Source of the DNA: Chromatiales bacterium
Lineage (GTDB): Bacteria; Pseudomonadota; Gammaproteobacteria; Chromatiales; Chromatiaceae
Direction of reading: 5' to 3'
DNA: 50,484 nucleotides
NCBI GenBank assembly: GCA_028278145.1
Contig: JANQEV010000068.1
Coordinates: 1-50,484 of the forward strand
Under the pieces are notes generated by a model. It saw nothing but the letters and a program-made list of their open reading frames with translations, ran no database searches and was not told where the DNA came from. Made by a program: the position numbers and the translations under genes. Of the stretch, positions 18,041-26,878 are shown piece after piece (the stretch's first letter is position 1; every line of letters begins with the position of its first letter).

Positions 18041-18682
18041 ATGACGGACATCACCCTCAATCTTACAGTTGGATCAACACTGGAGCTTGAATCCACAACC
18101 AATGAGATCCTGAATGGGCTGCATTCAGAACTTATTGGCTACACCGGAAATCAGAACCTTATCCTGTCCTATCCTCAAAAAGATGATGCTCCGGTCCAGA
18201 TTGATACAGGTGACCAATTCTTTGCCAGTGTGGGACAAGGTGATGATCAGGTGTCATTCGAAATCAAGGTGGTTGCCGTTTCGAACACGCCTCAGCCGCA
18301 TCTGCAGACAACCTACCCGGAGCAGATAAGGCAAGGCGCACTGAGAAAAAGTAATCGTGTCGTGCCTGCCCCAGTCACTATTCATCTCCTATCTGGAGAT
18401 GAAGTAGCAGATACTGCTATATCAATCATGAATATCAGCGTCTCAGGAGCATGCCTGAAATCCGAGCAACAACTTGGTGGCGTGGATACTATCTTAGAGA
18501 TTGGAGTTCAGACTGGTGCAGAACAATCACCGGTCAATGTCAGCTGCATGATCAGACATGTGCACGAAACGGTAGAAGATAACATGCCCATTATTCACCA
18601 CGGCGTGGAGTTTATAGGCATGGATGCCGAAGTTCAGTTGTTCCTGTGGAAATTTGTGCAGGAAAGTATTGCGCTGCGATAA
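18041..18682 (+). CDS. PilZ-domain cyclic di-GMP receptor, YcgR-like
   Basis: 213 residues in two parts. Residues 1-95 form the PilZN/YcgR-N barrel (LNLTVGSTLELES to LIGYTGNQNLILSYP). Residues 103-205 are a PilZ domain with the ligand motif RKSNR (R-x3-R) and NISVSGA (D/N-x-S-x2-G). YcgR-type proteins bind cyclic di-GMP and slow the flagellar motor; some act on other machines. It is the natural receptor partner for the cyclic di-GMP enzymes in the window (5328 and 32090), though it is not linked to them in an operon. No flagellar gene is in the window. Confidence 0.88.
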   Translation: MTDITLNLTVGSTLELESTTNEILNGLHSELIGYTGNQNLILSYPQKDDAPVQIDTGDQFFASVGQGDDQVSFEIKVVAVSNTPQPHLQTTYPEQIRQGALRKSNRVVPAPVTIHLLSGDEVADTAISIMNISVSGACLKSEQQLGGVDTILEIGVQTGAEQSPVNVSCMIRHVHETVEDNMPIIHHGVEFIGMDAEVQLFLWKFVQESIALR

Positions 18683-18728
18683 CGAAAGCCAGGTGTATTA
18701 TCACCCGGCCCAGTAGCTGACACTATCT

Positions 18729-19241
18729 CTAGTTAAACTCAGTATTGGTAAACAAACCGTTACTTGTGTAGTTACCCGCTATAGCACCATCCAGTTGATG
18801 GCGCACAATGATCCGCATACTCTTCTTTCCGTACTTGCGTACCATTTTGTACAACTTGCGGGCATTACTGGTGTGTAGTCGTATACAGCCATGAGATGCT
18901 GGCCTACCCAACCTACTCACATAGTTGGTGCCATGAATCGCATAACCACCATTGTAAAAAACCGAATATGGCATGGGTGAATTGTCATACTTCCTTGAGT
19001 AGTGCATTCGTGAAATCCATTGCGGCGAGTAATCTCCAGTAGGGGTGCTGTAGCCCTTTCTGGCCGTGGATACTTTCCATTTATGTTTACGGTAACCATC
19101 CACATAGACTTCCATGCGCTGCTTGGACAGATCTACAGCCACAGTAATCTCTTTCTTCGGTTTCTTCACATCCTTGGCATACGCTTGGGTACCCACAAGC
19201 AACAAAACCAGACAACTTATTAATATGTAAAGAGCACGCAT
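18729..19241 (-). CDS. L,D-transpeptidase (YkuD domain)
   Basis: About 170 residues. Signal peptide (RALYILISCLVLLLVGTQAYA), then one YkuD domain with the catalytic HGT...SHGCIRLH motif (Cys in SHGC). Such enzymes form 3-3 crosslinks in peptidoglycan or attach lipoprotein to it in the periplasm. The domain is close to the minimal size; no LysM or binding domain is present. ATG at 19241 is the simplest start; GTG at 19250 has AAGGA upstream and would add three residues. It is monocistronic and convergent with the PilZ gene. Confidence 0.9.
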   Translation of the reverse strand: MRALYILISCLVLLLVGTQAYAKDVKKPKKEITVAVDLSKQRMEVYVDGYRKHKWKVSTARKGYSTPTGDYSPQWISRMHYSRKYDNSPMPYSVFYNGGYAIHGTNYVSRLGRPASHGCIRLHTSNARKLYKMVRKYGKKSMRIIVRHQLDGAIAGNYTSNGLFTNTEFN

Positions 19242-19731
19242 TGTAACCACCCTATCCTTTTTTCTTGGTACAGAACGGAGCTTCCTTCTCCATATCCGTT
19301 CTTATACATCCCGATCTAAAATTTGATTATTGTCACGTAGTATTAATATTAGGCAATAAAAACAGAAATGTTCAAGAGTCACCTCTAAAAACCATTGAGC
19401 TATGAATTCTCTTCCATAACAACAATTTATGGATATCTGGTCACCAACAAAATTCTGTGGATCACAGCCATACCCATTTCTGATTTAGCATTAATACCAA
19501 CTATTAAAAACTGGTCTATCTTTTCGCCCTAAAAAACAGCCAGATACAAACACATTTTCACACCATGTATATAACTTATCGTTAGTTGGGGCGGAAACTT
19601 TAATAAATGTAGTTTTGCCAGAGACCGCGCAGTGTATATGGTTATCTGATATTTTTCATCCATTGCTGAAAAAACGTGGGTATCTGCCTGTGCAGAGGAC
19701 AGAGGAGCACTAAACAATGGCAATACTGCAA
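19242..19731. other. Intergenic stretch without a supported gene
   Basis: About 490 AT-rich bases. On the minus strand at 19529-19723 a frame reads LIAVLPLFSAPLSSAQADTH, which looks like the end of a signal peptide, but it has no convincing start and the rest (62 residues or fewer) matches nothing. It may be a decayed exported gene. Confidence 0.4.
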
Positions 19732-20208
19732 TCAGATATGGTGACTGATCTCCATTCTTTCAGCTGAAGCCATCAGTTCATGGAAAGACTCACCAGAGAC
19801 ACAAACCAGTTCTCTATGATCCCCAGCCTCAAAAAACACCTCATCAACAGTGCCCAGGCTGGAACTTGGATCCCAGAGAGTCTTTATATTGTATGCATCA
19901 CCAATTGGCGGAACTGCACCCAGTTCACAATCAGGAAACAAGCTTTTTAGACTGCTCTCTTCAGCTAATTGCAGCTCCCGTTTCAGAAGCAGATTCAGGC
20001 GATCCAGTTCCACATGATAATCAGATGGAATTACCACCATCAAAAATGTTTCCCCATCTTTTAATACAACACCTTTTGCCAACTGGTCACCAGGCACATG
20101 TGCACTCTCTGCCGTTTCCATACTTGAACCCGTATGAGGGTGGGTTATCAGTTCATACTCAGTATTATGAGCCTTAAGATAAGCTTCAACTGTGTTTACA
20201 ATCGTCAT
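19732..20208 (-). CDS. YbaK/ProX-type aminoacyl-tRNA deacylase
   Basis: 158 residues of the YbaK/EbsC family, which removes wrongly attached amino acids from tRNA in the cytoplasm. The family lysine lies in LAKGVVLK, and the G-A-V-P-P loop (GAVPPIG) and the Asp/Gly turn EAGDHRELV are present. A strong GGAGGT ribosome site lies before the ATG. It is not fused to a tRNA synthetase, so it is a free-standing trans-editing factor. The exact tRNA (Cys-tRNA-Pro, Ala-tRNA-Pro or another) cannot be read from the motifs. Confidence 0.85.
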   Translation of the reverse strand: MTIVNTVEAYLKAHNTEYELITHPHTGSSMETAESAHVPGDQLAKGVVLKDGETFLMVVIPSDYHVELDRLNLLLKRELQLAEESSLKSLFPDCELGAVPPIGDAYNIKTLWDPSSSLGTVDEVFFEAGDHRELVCVSGESFHELMASAERMEISHHI

Positions 20209-20626
20209 CTCCGACCTCCATTGTAAATGATAATCTCAACCATCTAACCGGTGGCTTGGCCAGTCACTCAGCAATCTTTCTAGAAAAAATCACTAGCCAC
20301 ATCACCTGCAAGGGGCCAGGAATTATTATTTATTCCTTACCATTTTCAAGGATAGACCATGCAGGCTTTTATGATCAGGTCCAAACTATTTTTATTAAAT
20401 ACTCGCCATTAAATCACCATTAGAAAACAGTTCACACAAGGTATATATACCTTGCAAAAAACCATACATAACACTTTGTTTTTCATATACATACCATATC
20501 TATCAACTATTGCATTTTGCAGTAAAAAAAGCCCTACCATTTTCTCGACAGTGTATATACTCAGGTGTAGAGGAGCTGGCTGCCAGATAGTAAGAAAACA
20601 CCGACATAACATATGGGAGTAAACAT
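20209..20626. other. Intergenic stretch with an 18-bp palindrome
   Basis: No gene is supported. CAAGGTATATATACCTTG at 20437-20454 is a perfect 18-bp palindrome, 173 bases before the start at 20627. It is not followed by a T run on either strand, so it is not an intrinsic terminator. An operator is possible. Confidence 0.5.
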
Positions 20627-21010
20627 ATGGCTACTGAAGCGGACCCCATCGTCACCACCTGGTATCAACATCTGGATAAAGGACAAAAGTTTCAGGTCGT
20701 AGCAGTAGATGACAACGAAAACCAAATCGAGATTCAGTATTTTGACGGAGACATAGAAGAGATAGACATCGATGACTGGTATTTGATGGAACTTGAGCAG
20801 ATTGAATCTCCAGAAGATATCTCGGGAGCACTGGATGTATCTGAGATTGATGACCTTGGCGCCTCTATTACGGATACCAGTCCCAGTGACTGGGATGCAG
20901 CTGCCCAAGAACCAAAATTGTATGAAAGTGAAGATATGCTGGTTGAGAGCATCGGCTCCGATGGTTTGAATGATGTAGCTACATACGAAGAACCATACGA
21001 CGAACTGTAA
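20627..21010 (+). CDS. Small acidic protein resembling DUF6763
   Basis: 127 residues and strongly acidic. The N-terminal half (PIVTTWYQHLDKGQKFQVVAVD, then IEIQYFDGDIEEIDIDDWY) matches what I recall of the DUF6763 family of gammaproteobacterial proteins; no search was run. The second half is a low-complexity acidic tail (ESIGSDGLNDV, EEPYDEL). No signal peptide, membrane segment or catalytic motif is seen. It is a single gene closed by a terminator at 21118. Function unknown. Confidence 0.75.
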   Translation: MATEADPIVTTWYQHLDKGQKFQVVAVDDNENQIEIQYFDGDIEEIDIDDWYLMELEQIESPEDISGALDVSEIDDLGASITDTSPSDWDAAAQEPKLYESEDMLVESIGSDGLNDVATYEEPYDEL

Positions 21011-21117
21011 GAACTTGAGCTGTATTGCAATGAATCATGGCTAGAGTGTGACCCAAGTTACCACTATACAGCTCGTTGGCTAGACACAACGCTTCCATAC
21101 CCTCCAACTCCTGTGCT

Positions 21118-21142
21118 GCCCGCGCTTGCGGGCACTTTTTTA
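21118..21142 (+). terminator. Intrinsic terminator downstream of the DUF6763-like gene
   Basis: GCCCGC-GCTT-GCGGGC followed by AC and seven T. A compact textbook terminator, 108 bases past the stop codon. Confidence 0.85.
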
Positions 21143-21571
21143 CCCCTAGCAAATCAATAGTAAGTATAGAGAAAGCCAAACTGCAAAATTAGTTCTGGAG
21201 TAGTAATATCTCCCCCCAATATCTGGCTATTCAAATTACCAGTTCAGGTGAAAAAAGATGTATCATCTCGCATTTGATAAGCCAAACAGCCGCTGATTCC
21301 GGATTATTCACCTAATCCTGCCTATAGCTCTTAAAGCTGAGCTAAAACATTAGCTTAGGCCAGCAGTTATTAATTAATTTATGGCAACTCTGAAAAAATC
21401 TATCTTGATTGAATCCAGTATATCTGGATCAATAACGGTGTTTTGTATAACGATTATTGGTTAGTAAGATAGGTCGCTAAAAATCGCATATTGAATGTGA
21501 TAAACTGCCCTATCATGTTGTTCCTATGGAACTTTTTTGTTCATAAAGTGCTACGCATAAGGCTGGATAAA
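21143..21571. other. Intergenic leader of ppdK
   Basis: No gene is supported in these 429 bases. A longer in-frame reading of ppdK begins at 21491, but the 27 extra residues do not match the family. Confidence 0.45.
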
Positions 21572-24220
21572 ATGACAATAGAATCCCTGAAACGCATCTA
21601 CTACTTTGGCAAAACAAGGTCAGAGGGCTCCAAGGATATGAAACAATTGCTGGGAGGCAAGGGAGCTAATCTTGGGGAGATGACATCCATAGGACTTCCT
21701 GTACCTCCAGGTTTCACCATTACCACAGAATCATGTGCCGAATATAACCAGCTTGGCGGAAAACTACCTGAACGCCTGATGCAGGAAGTCCAGACCAACA
21801 TTGAGATGCTGGAGAAGGAGACTGGGAAAAATTTCGGCTCTGAAAACAACCCTCTTATCGTATCGGTTCGCAGTGGTGCGGCTGTCAGCATGCCAGGAAT
21901 GATGGACACAGTTCTGAACCTGGGACTGACCGATAATGCACTTGATGGACTGGCTGAGGCCTTTGGCAATCGCCGCTTTGCCCTGGATGCCTACAGGCGC
22001 CTGATCAATATGTTCGGTGATGTGGTCATGGGAGTTCACCATGAAGAGTTTGAAAAAGAGTTCGATCGCATCAAGGAAGAGTGTGGGGCCAAGCTGGATA
22101 CCGACCTGGACGAAGCTGGTCTGGAAAAGCTGATCGACGCCTATAAAGCAGTATACAAAAATGGAACAGGAGAGGATTTCCCACAGGATCCATACCAGCA
22201 GTTGGAAAAATCCATCAAGGCCGTATTTGAAAGCTGGAATATTCCTCGTGCCGTCCGCTACCGCGAGATCAACGAGATTACCGGACTGAGAGGTACTGCC
22301 GTCAACGTGCAGACCATGGTCTTTGGTAATATGGGTGAGGATTCCGGCACCGGTGTAGCCTTTACCCGCGACCCCTCTACAGGCGAAAACACATTTTACG
22401 GCGAGTTCCTGGTCAACGCCCAGGGCGAAGATGTTGTAGCCGGCATACGCACGCCAAAGAATGTTGACGAAATGAGTAGTTGGCGGAGTGATATCTATGA
22501 GCAGCTCCTGGAAATCAAACGCATTCTCGAGGATCACTACCGTGAGATGCAGGACATAGAGTTCACCATTGAACGCGGCACCCTGTACCTGCTGCAGACC
22601 AGGACCGGTAAGCGCACCGGCCCAGCCGCAGTCAAGATTGCCGTTGATATGTTTGTGGAGGGACGTGTCAGCAGAACCGATGCCCTACTCCGCATCCCGG
22701 CCAATGACCTGACCCAGCTGCTACTGCCAAGATTCGATGCATCAGCGGAACGCGATGTCCTTACTACCGGCCTTCCGGCTTCTCCAGGCGCCGCCTCCGG
22801 CAAGCTGGCCTTTACTGCAGATGAGGCCGTGGAGCGTTCCATGCACGGCGAGTCCGTACTTCTGGTGCGCAAAGAGACCAGCCCGGAAGATGTAAGCGGT
22901 ATGCACGCTGCTGCAGGTATTCTTACCTCTACCGGCGGCATGACCAGCCATGCTGCTGTTGTTGCCCGCGGCTGGGGTAAGTGTTGCGTTGCTGGAGCAG
23001 GTGAAATCGAAATCAATGAAAACGACAATACCATTACCGTAAATGGGCGTACCTTTAGGGGCGATGACATCATCAGTATTGATGGCACATCTGGAGAGGT
23101 AATTGCCGGCGCTGTTCCTACCCAGGACCCAGAAATGTCAGAAGAGTTTACTGCCGTTATGGAATGGGCAGATGAACTCCGTCAACTCAGGGTCAGAACC
23201 AATGCTGACACCGGGAAAGATGCCAAACGGGCCAGAGAATTCGGCGCCCAAGGCATAGGACTCTGCCGCACCGAACACATGTTCTTTGAAGAAGATCGCA
23301 TCACTGTTATGCGTGAAATGATTCTGGCAGAGACCGAGGCCGACCGACGCAAGGCACTGGACAAACTACTGCCCCATCAGCGCTCAGACTTTATGGATAT
23401 ATTCGAGGCGATGGATGGACTGCCAGTGACCATACGCCTGCTGGACCCTCCCCTGCATGAGTTCCTGACCCACGAAGAATCTGTACAGAAGGAACTGGCC
23501 GATCACATGGGGATTTCGATTGATAAGGTAAAGACCCGCCTGGAACAACTGCACGAATCAAACCCCATGCTGGGACATCGTGGTTGCCGTCTGTCCGTAA
23601 CCTATCCGGAAATCCTGGAGATGCAGGTCACAGCAATAACTGAAGCTGCCGTTGCATGCCGTAAAGATGGAATCGATTCCATGCCTGAGATAATGATTCC
23701 TCTGGTCGGAACAGCCAAGGAGCTTTCCATGCTCCGTGAAAAAGCAGAGCAAGTGATCAGATCAGTTAAGGGAGAAGAAGGATCACTACAAATTCCAATT
23801 GGAACCATGATCGAAATACCACGTGCCGCTCTGACCGCAGATGAGATAGCAGAACATGCAGACTTCTTCAGCTTCGGTACTAACGATCTGACGCAAATGA
23901 CCTTTGGCTATAGCCGAGATGACGTCAACACCTTCCTACCTGAATACATAAGGCAGGAAATATTGCCATGCGATCCATTCCAGTCCCTGGACACCTCGGG
24001 TGTGGGGCAACTGGTAGAGATGGGCACCCAAAAAGGCAGAGGCGTCCGCAACGATCTCAAGGTTGGTATCTGTGGTGAGCATGGAGGTGATCCTGCATCC
24101 ATCGATTTTTGCAATAATACCGGGCTGGATTATGTTTCCTGCTCACCATTCCGGGTCCCAATTGCCCGTCTGGCTGCGGCCCAGGCCGCCATCAGAAAGA
24201 TGGATACGCAATATATATAG
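21572..24220 (+). CDS. ppdK: Pyruvate, phosphate dikinase
   Basis: Reversibly converts pyruvate, ATP and Pi to phosphoenolpyruvate, AMP and PPi. About 882 residues in the usual order: N-terminal nucleotide-binding domain (YYFGKTRSEGSKDMKQLLGGKGANL, then VRSGAAVSMPGMMDT), central swivelling domain with the phosphohistidine in GGMTSHAAVVARGWG, and C-terminal PEP-binding TIM barrel (GLCRTEHMF, EIMIPLVG, SFGTNDLTQMTFG, and GICGEHGGDP with the catalytic Cys). ATG at 21572 precedes the family start MTIESLKRIYYFG. The enzyme favours pyrophosphate-linked or gluconeogenic metabolism; with pyruvate kinase at 997 it allows both directions. It ends in its own terminator. Confidence 0.96.
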   Translation: MTIESLKRIYYFGKTRSEGSKDMKQLLGGKGANLGEMTSIGLPVPPGFTITTESCAEYNQLGGKLPERLMQEVQTNIEMLEKETGKNFGSENNPLIVSVRSGAAVSMPGMMDTVLNLGLTDNALDGLAEAFGNRRFALDAYRRLINMFGDVVMGVHHEEFEKEFDRIKEECGAKLDTDLDEAGLEKLIDAYKAVYKNGTGEDFPQDPYQQLEKSIKAVFESWNIPRAVRYREINEITGLRGTAVNVQTMVFGNMGEDSGTGVAFTRDPSTGENTFYGEFLVNAQGEDVVAGIRTPKNVDEMSSWRSDIYEQLLEIKRILEDHYREMQDIEFTIERGTLYLLQTRTGKRTGPAAVKIAVDMFVEGRVSRTDALLRIPANDLTQLLLPRFDASAERDVLTTGLPASPGAASGKLAFTADEAVERSMHGESVLLVRKETSPEDVSGMHAAAGILTSTGGMTSHAAVVARGWGKCCVAGAGEIEINENDNTITVNGRTFRGDDIISIDGTSGEVIAGAVPTQDPEMSEEFTAVMEWADELRQLRVRTNADTGKDAKRAREFGAQGIGLCRTEHMFFEEDRITVMREMILAETEADRRKALDKLLPHQRSDFMDIFEAMDGLPVTIRLLDPPLHEFLTHEESVQKELADHMGISIDKVKTRLEQLHESNPMLGHRGCRLSVTYPEILEMQVTAITEAAVACRKDGIDSMPEIMIPLVGTAKELSMLREKAEQVIRSVKGEEGSLQIPIGTMIEIPRAALTADEIAEHADFFSFGTNDLTQMTFGYSRDDVNTFLPEYIRQEILPCDPFQSLDTSGVGQLVEMGTQKGRGVRNDLKVGICGEHGGDPASIDFCNNTGLDYVSCSPFRVPIARLAAAQAAIRKMDTQYI

Positions 24221-24275
24221 CCTCTGTTTCAGTAGGCTAGAGCATAGCCATACTGCCTAATAACGTAAACTATAG

Positions 24276-24308
24276 TGCCGGTAATATGCAGCATATTACC
24301 GGCATTTT
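24276..24308 (+). terminator. Intrinsic terminator of ppdK
   Basis: TGCCGGTAATATG / CATATTACCGGCA forms a perfect 13-bp stem with a three-base loop, followed by TTTT, 55 bases after the ppdK stop. Confidence 0.85.
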
Positions 24309-24466
24309 GCCGTTAATTGCATGCAATTAACTACAGTTAGCGCCTTTTAGTACCAAGTTAAACCCTTCTCTATTTCACATAGTCAGTCAATAATTCAGTC
24401 ACAGCATAAAGTGCTGAACGCTGGAAACTATTGGCTGCCCGCCGACAAATTCTCACCTATCCGCAT

Positions 24467-24496
24467 CTTGAAAAACAAAATGTGCAGTCCTATGTA
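24467..24496 (+). promoter_or_regulatory. Sigma-32-like heat-shock promoter
   Basis: CTTGAA (24467-24472) and TCCTATGTA (24488-24496) are separated by 15 bases, close to the sigma-32 consensus CTTGAA / CCCCATNTA. It lies about 55 bases before the first Hsp20 gene, which is a classic heat-shock target. Confidence 0.6.
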
Positions 24497-24549
24497 GTCA
24501 ATACATCACGATTTAACCGGTAATTTTTGATTACCTGAGGAGCAACGAA

Positions 24550-24975
24550 ATGGTTACACGTTTTTCAGACCCGTTTGAGGCCCTGCTGAATATTCAGCAC
24601 GCACTGGATCGCTCCAGATTCAGCGACTGGCCAGGACGCAGCACATCCAGCCATGGTTCATATCCACTGGTTAACGTATTTCAACTGGGTGAAGACCTGG
24701 TGGTTACTGCAGAGATCCCTGGAGTAAGAAAAGAAGACCTGGATATCTCTATCCAAAGAAATCAGCTTCGAATCTCCGGGAAAAAGAGTATCGATTACGG
24801 AGAGAATATCAGCATCCATAGACAGGAACGCTCTGCCGGTACCTTTGACCGTACGTTCAATCTGCCTCTGGAGATAGAGTCAGACGGCGTCAAAGCTGAA
24901 CTGCAGGACGGGGTACTGTCGCTGTTTCTGCCACGGGCAGAAAAAGACAAGGCAAGATCCATCCGCATCAACTGA
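24550..24975 (+). CDS. Small heat-shock protein, Hsp20 family (1)
   Basis: 141 residues. ATP-independent chaperone that binds unfolding proteins and holds them for DnaK/ClpB. The alpha-crystallin domain covers about residues 38-135: VNVFQLGEDLVVTAEIPGVRKEDLDISIQ at its start, and the conserved end GVKAELQDGVLSLFLPRAE with the AxxxxGVLxLxLPK-like motif. The short N-terminus (F-rich, SDPFEALLNIQ) is typical of bacterial sHsps. A GAGGAG ribosome site precedes the ATG. It is the first gene of a two-gene heat-shock operon; the second Hsp20 follows 45 bases later. Confidence 0.93.
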   Translation: MVTRFSDPFEALLNIQHALDRSRFSDWPGRSTSSHGSYPLVNVFQLGEDLVVTAEIPGVRKEDLDISIQRNQLRISGKKSIDYGENISIHRQERSAGTFDRTFNLPLEIESDGVKAELQDGVLSLFLPRAEKDKARSIRIN

Positions 24976-25020
24976 GGCACTGCTCTGTGACCATTGACCA
25001 TAGCTAAGAGGACAATTCAG

Positions 25021-25419
25021 ATGACAGATTCCAACGTATTAGACACCCTGGAGAAAAGGGAACTGGAGACGGAACAGGAAAAGACTGTCCCGGGCAAGCA
25101 TTATGTACCCTATACCGATATCTTCGAAAACGAGGAAGCATTGGTGGTGGTCATGGAGATACCAGGAGTGGACCGGTCTGACACCAACATCAATGTGGAA
25201 AATAATATCCTTTCAGTTGAAGGGAAAATAAGCCATGCCACATATGATGCCCTGTCACCTGTGTACACGGAGTATAATATCGGTCACTATAGCCGCAGCT
25301 TTACTCTCTCCAATGAGATTGACCAGGAGGGTATTACAGCCAGGATTGAAGATGGAGTGCTGACCCTCGAACTTCCAAAAACCAAGGATGCGCCTCCCAG
25401 GCGGATCGAAATAGCCTGA
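25021..25419 (+). CDS. Small heat-shock protein, Hsp20 family (2)
   Basis: 132 residues with start at ATG 25021, supported by AAGAGG upstream; a TTG at 24994 is less likely. The alpha-crystallin domain is complete (YVPYTDIFENEEALVVVMEIPGV to GITARIEDGVLTLELPK). It differs enough from the first Hsp20 that the two probably form mixed or functionally distinct oligomers, as class A/B pairs do elsewhere. The N-terminal extension is short and charged (TLEKRELETEQEKTVP). Expected to share the sigma-32-like promoter at 24467. Confidence 0.93.
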   Translation: MTDSNVLDTLEKRELETEQEKTVPGKHYVPYTDIFENEEALVVVMEIPGVDRSDTNINVENNILSVEGKISHATYDALSPVYTEYNIGHYSRSFTLSNEIDQEGITARIEDGVLTLELPKTKDAPPRRIEIA

Positions 25420-25440
25420 TATCAGGAACGGTGTAACCCA

Positions 25441-25465
25441 GATACCCACGCCCTGCGTGGGTATC
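25441..25465 (+). terminator. Hairpin after the Hsp20 pair
   Basis: GATACCCACGC-CCT-GCGTGGGTATC is a perfect 11-bp stem with a three-base loop. No T run follows, so it may be a weak terminator or an mRNA 3' stabiliser, ahead of the next gene at 25481. Confidence 0.5.
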
Positions 25466-25480
25466 ATGTGGAAATATATA

Positions 25481-25876
25481 ATGAATATAGTAGTACTAGA
25501 TAGTGACAGCTTGGCAGGCGATGCTGACTTTCCGGAAGTGGACCTGCAAAAATATGGTTGGTTACAGTATGTGGAAACCAATCAGGATCTGGTTGGAGAG
25601 CGCTGCTGGCGGTCAGACATTATTGTATCTGTTTCTACCCAGGTTGATCAGGCGGTAATAGACAAGGCATTTAAGCTGAAACTCATCATTGCCGCTGGTA
25701 GCTCCTACGAGCATATCGATCTGGATGCAGCCAGGGAACGCGGAATAAAGGTATGTAATGTCCCGGATTCCAATCCGGATAACACGGATGATACTGGAAA
25801 GATATGTGAGCAGGTGATAGAGACCATAAACGCCTTTTTGCAAGGGCAGGATAAAAACGTTATCACCGGCAGATAA
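25481..25876 (+). CDS. Truncated D-2-hydroxyacid dehydrogenase lacking the NAD domain
   Basis: 131 residues. Residues 1-97 match the N-terminal catalytic part of D-2-hydroxyacid dehydrogenases (LKLIIAAGSSYEHIDLDAARERGIKVCNVPDSN). Residues 105-131 match the closing helix and tail of the same family (DTGKICEQVIETINAFLQGQDKNVI). The Rossmann NAD-binding domain between them (about 180 residues in full-length enzymes) is missing, yet the frame is open. CCGGATT-CC-AATCCGG (25763-25778) lies at the joint. Those two pieces build one domain in the full enzyme, so the product may fold, but it should have no dehydrogenase activity. Start ATG 25481 fits the family; a GTG at 25457 is less likely. It could be a pseudogene relic or a small binding protein. 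Confidence 0.7.
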   Translation: MNIVVLDSDSLAGDADFPEVDLQKYGWLQYVETNQDLVGERCWRSDIIVSVSTQVDQAVIDKAFKLKLIIAAGSSYEHIDLDAARERGIKVCNVPDSNPDNTDDTGKICEQVIETINAFLQGQDKNVITGR

Positions 25877-26071
25877 GAAATATACCCGGAAAGGCAATCA
25901 TCTGGATAAGGAAACAGATCTAGCTATTGCACGCAGCACAGCGCAGACACATCAGCAAACTAATCCGATATACCTAGAGGTTTCCAGCTAGTACCTGCCG
26001 TTTTAGGCAGGGTGACTGAATCTAAAGCGTATAAGCCAGCCCGCAATCCTTGTGCAGGTTAGGCCATCAAT

Positions 26072-26092
26072 AAAAAAGCTGAGAGAGCTCGT
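26072..26092 (-). terminator. Probable terminator of the cold-shock gene
   Basis: On the minus strand GAGCT-CTCTC-AGCTT is followed by a run of six T, just after the stop of the cold-shock gene. The stem is short. Confidence 0.5.
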
Positions 26093-26095
26093 TTA

Positions 26096-26305
26096 TTATT
26101 GAGCTTCAGTTGAAACTCTTACAGCTTGTGGACCTTTTGGACCGCTTTCAACATCAAAGCTGACGGTCTGGCCTTCCTGCAAAGTCTTGAACCCACTTCC
26201 TTCAATGGCTGAGAAGTGTACAAACACATCAGAACTGCCATCCTGTGGAGAAATAAAACCGTAGCCTTTAGACTCGTTGAACCATTTGACGGTACCAGTA
26301 ACCAT
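26096..26305 (-). CDS. Cold-shock protein, CspA family
   Basis: 69 residues, one cold-shock domain: [21 protein letters not shown] with RNP1 (KGYGFIS) and RNP2 (VFVHF), ending in the usual GPQAVRV. It binds single-stranded RNA or DNA and acts as an RNA chaperone. Length and sequence are typical. A long AT-rich 5' region (26306-26554) may hold a leader, but no cold-box was proven. It is a single gene facing away from the GIY-YIG gene. Confidence 0.95.
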   Translation of the reverse strand: MVTGTVKWFNESKGYGFISPQDGSSDVFVHFSAIEGSGFKTLQEGQTVSFDVESGPKGPQAVRVSTEAQ

Positions 26306-26554
26306 TTAATCTACCCCTAACAATACAAATAATGTCGTGTTTAATCGCATCCCAGAAGATAAAGCTGTGAAGGAAGTATTCCCAAAAAACGCCACTTCTG
26401 TGCGACCGAATTCATTCTAAAACATAAATCAACATGAATATAACCCCTATTAACTATATTGTTGTTTAATATAATTGGAAGTGCCAAACCTGTCACATCA
26501 CCATCAACGGGCAAAAATAAATTAATTATTTATTAATATCAATAAGTTACATAC

Positions 26555-26821
26555 ATGAAAACTGATTGGACCATATATATTCTGCGATGCTCAGATAACA
26601 GTCTCTATACAGGTATAACAAAAAACATCGCAAAAAGAGTGGAAGAACACAATTCTGATGGCAGGTTGGCCGCGAAATATACCCGCTCCAGAAGACCGGT
26701 TTTACTGGTATATGAGGAACATGCAGCCAGTCGTTCAGATGCCACCAGGCGGGAACTTGAGATCAAACGGATGGGTAAAAAGGCCAAGGAGATGCTGGTA
26801 CAGAGCTACAAGGCAAAATAA
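26555..26821 (+). CDS. GIY-YIG nuclease-like protein, UPF0213/YhbQ type
   Basis: 88 residues, a single GIY-YIG domain: WTIYILRCSDNSLYTGIT (the GIY/YIG strands read YIL and YTG), RVEEHN with the catalytic Arg region, and ATRRELEIKRM supplying the Glu. It is the stand-alone YhbQ-like class; the E. coli relative has been reported as a DNA structure-specific nuclease or RNase-like activity, not firmly settled. A probable two-gene unit with the acylphosphatase that follows 57 bases later. Confidence 0.85.
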   Translation: MKTDWTIYILRCSDNSLYTGITKNIAKRVEEHNSDGRLAAKYTRSRRPVLLVYEEHAASRSDATRRELEIKRMGKKAKEMLVQSYKAK

Positions 26822-26878
26822 TATATTCAGTTATCTTTGGTATCCATCGATGATTCATTATCCACGGACAAGCACGAT

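Noticed and set aside
19529-19723. Minus-strand reading that looks like the end of a signal peptide plus about 50 residues
   Set aside because: No ATG and no ribosome site; the remainder resembles nothing; probably a relic.
21764-22537. 257-residue minus-strand frame inside ppdK
   Set aside because: Antisense shadow of ppdK.
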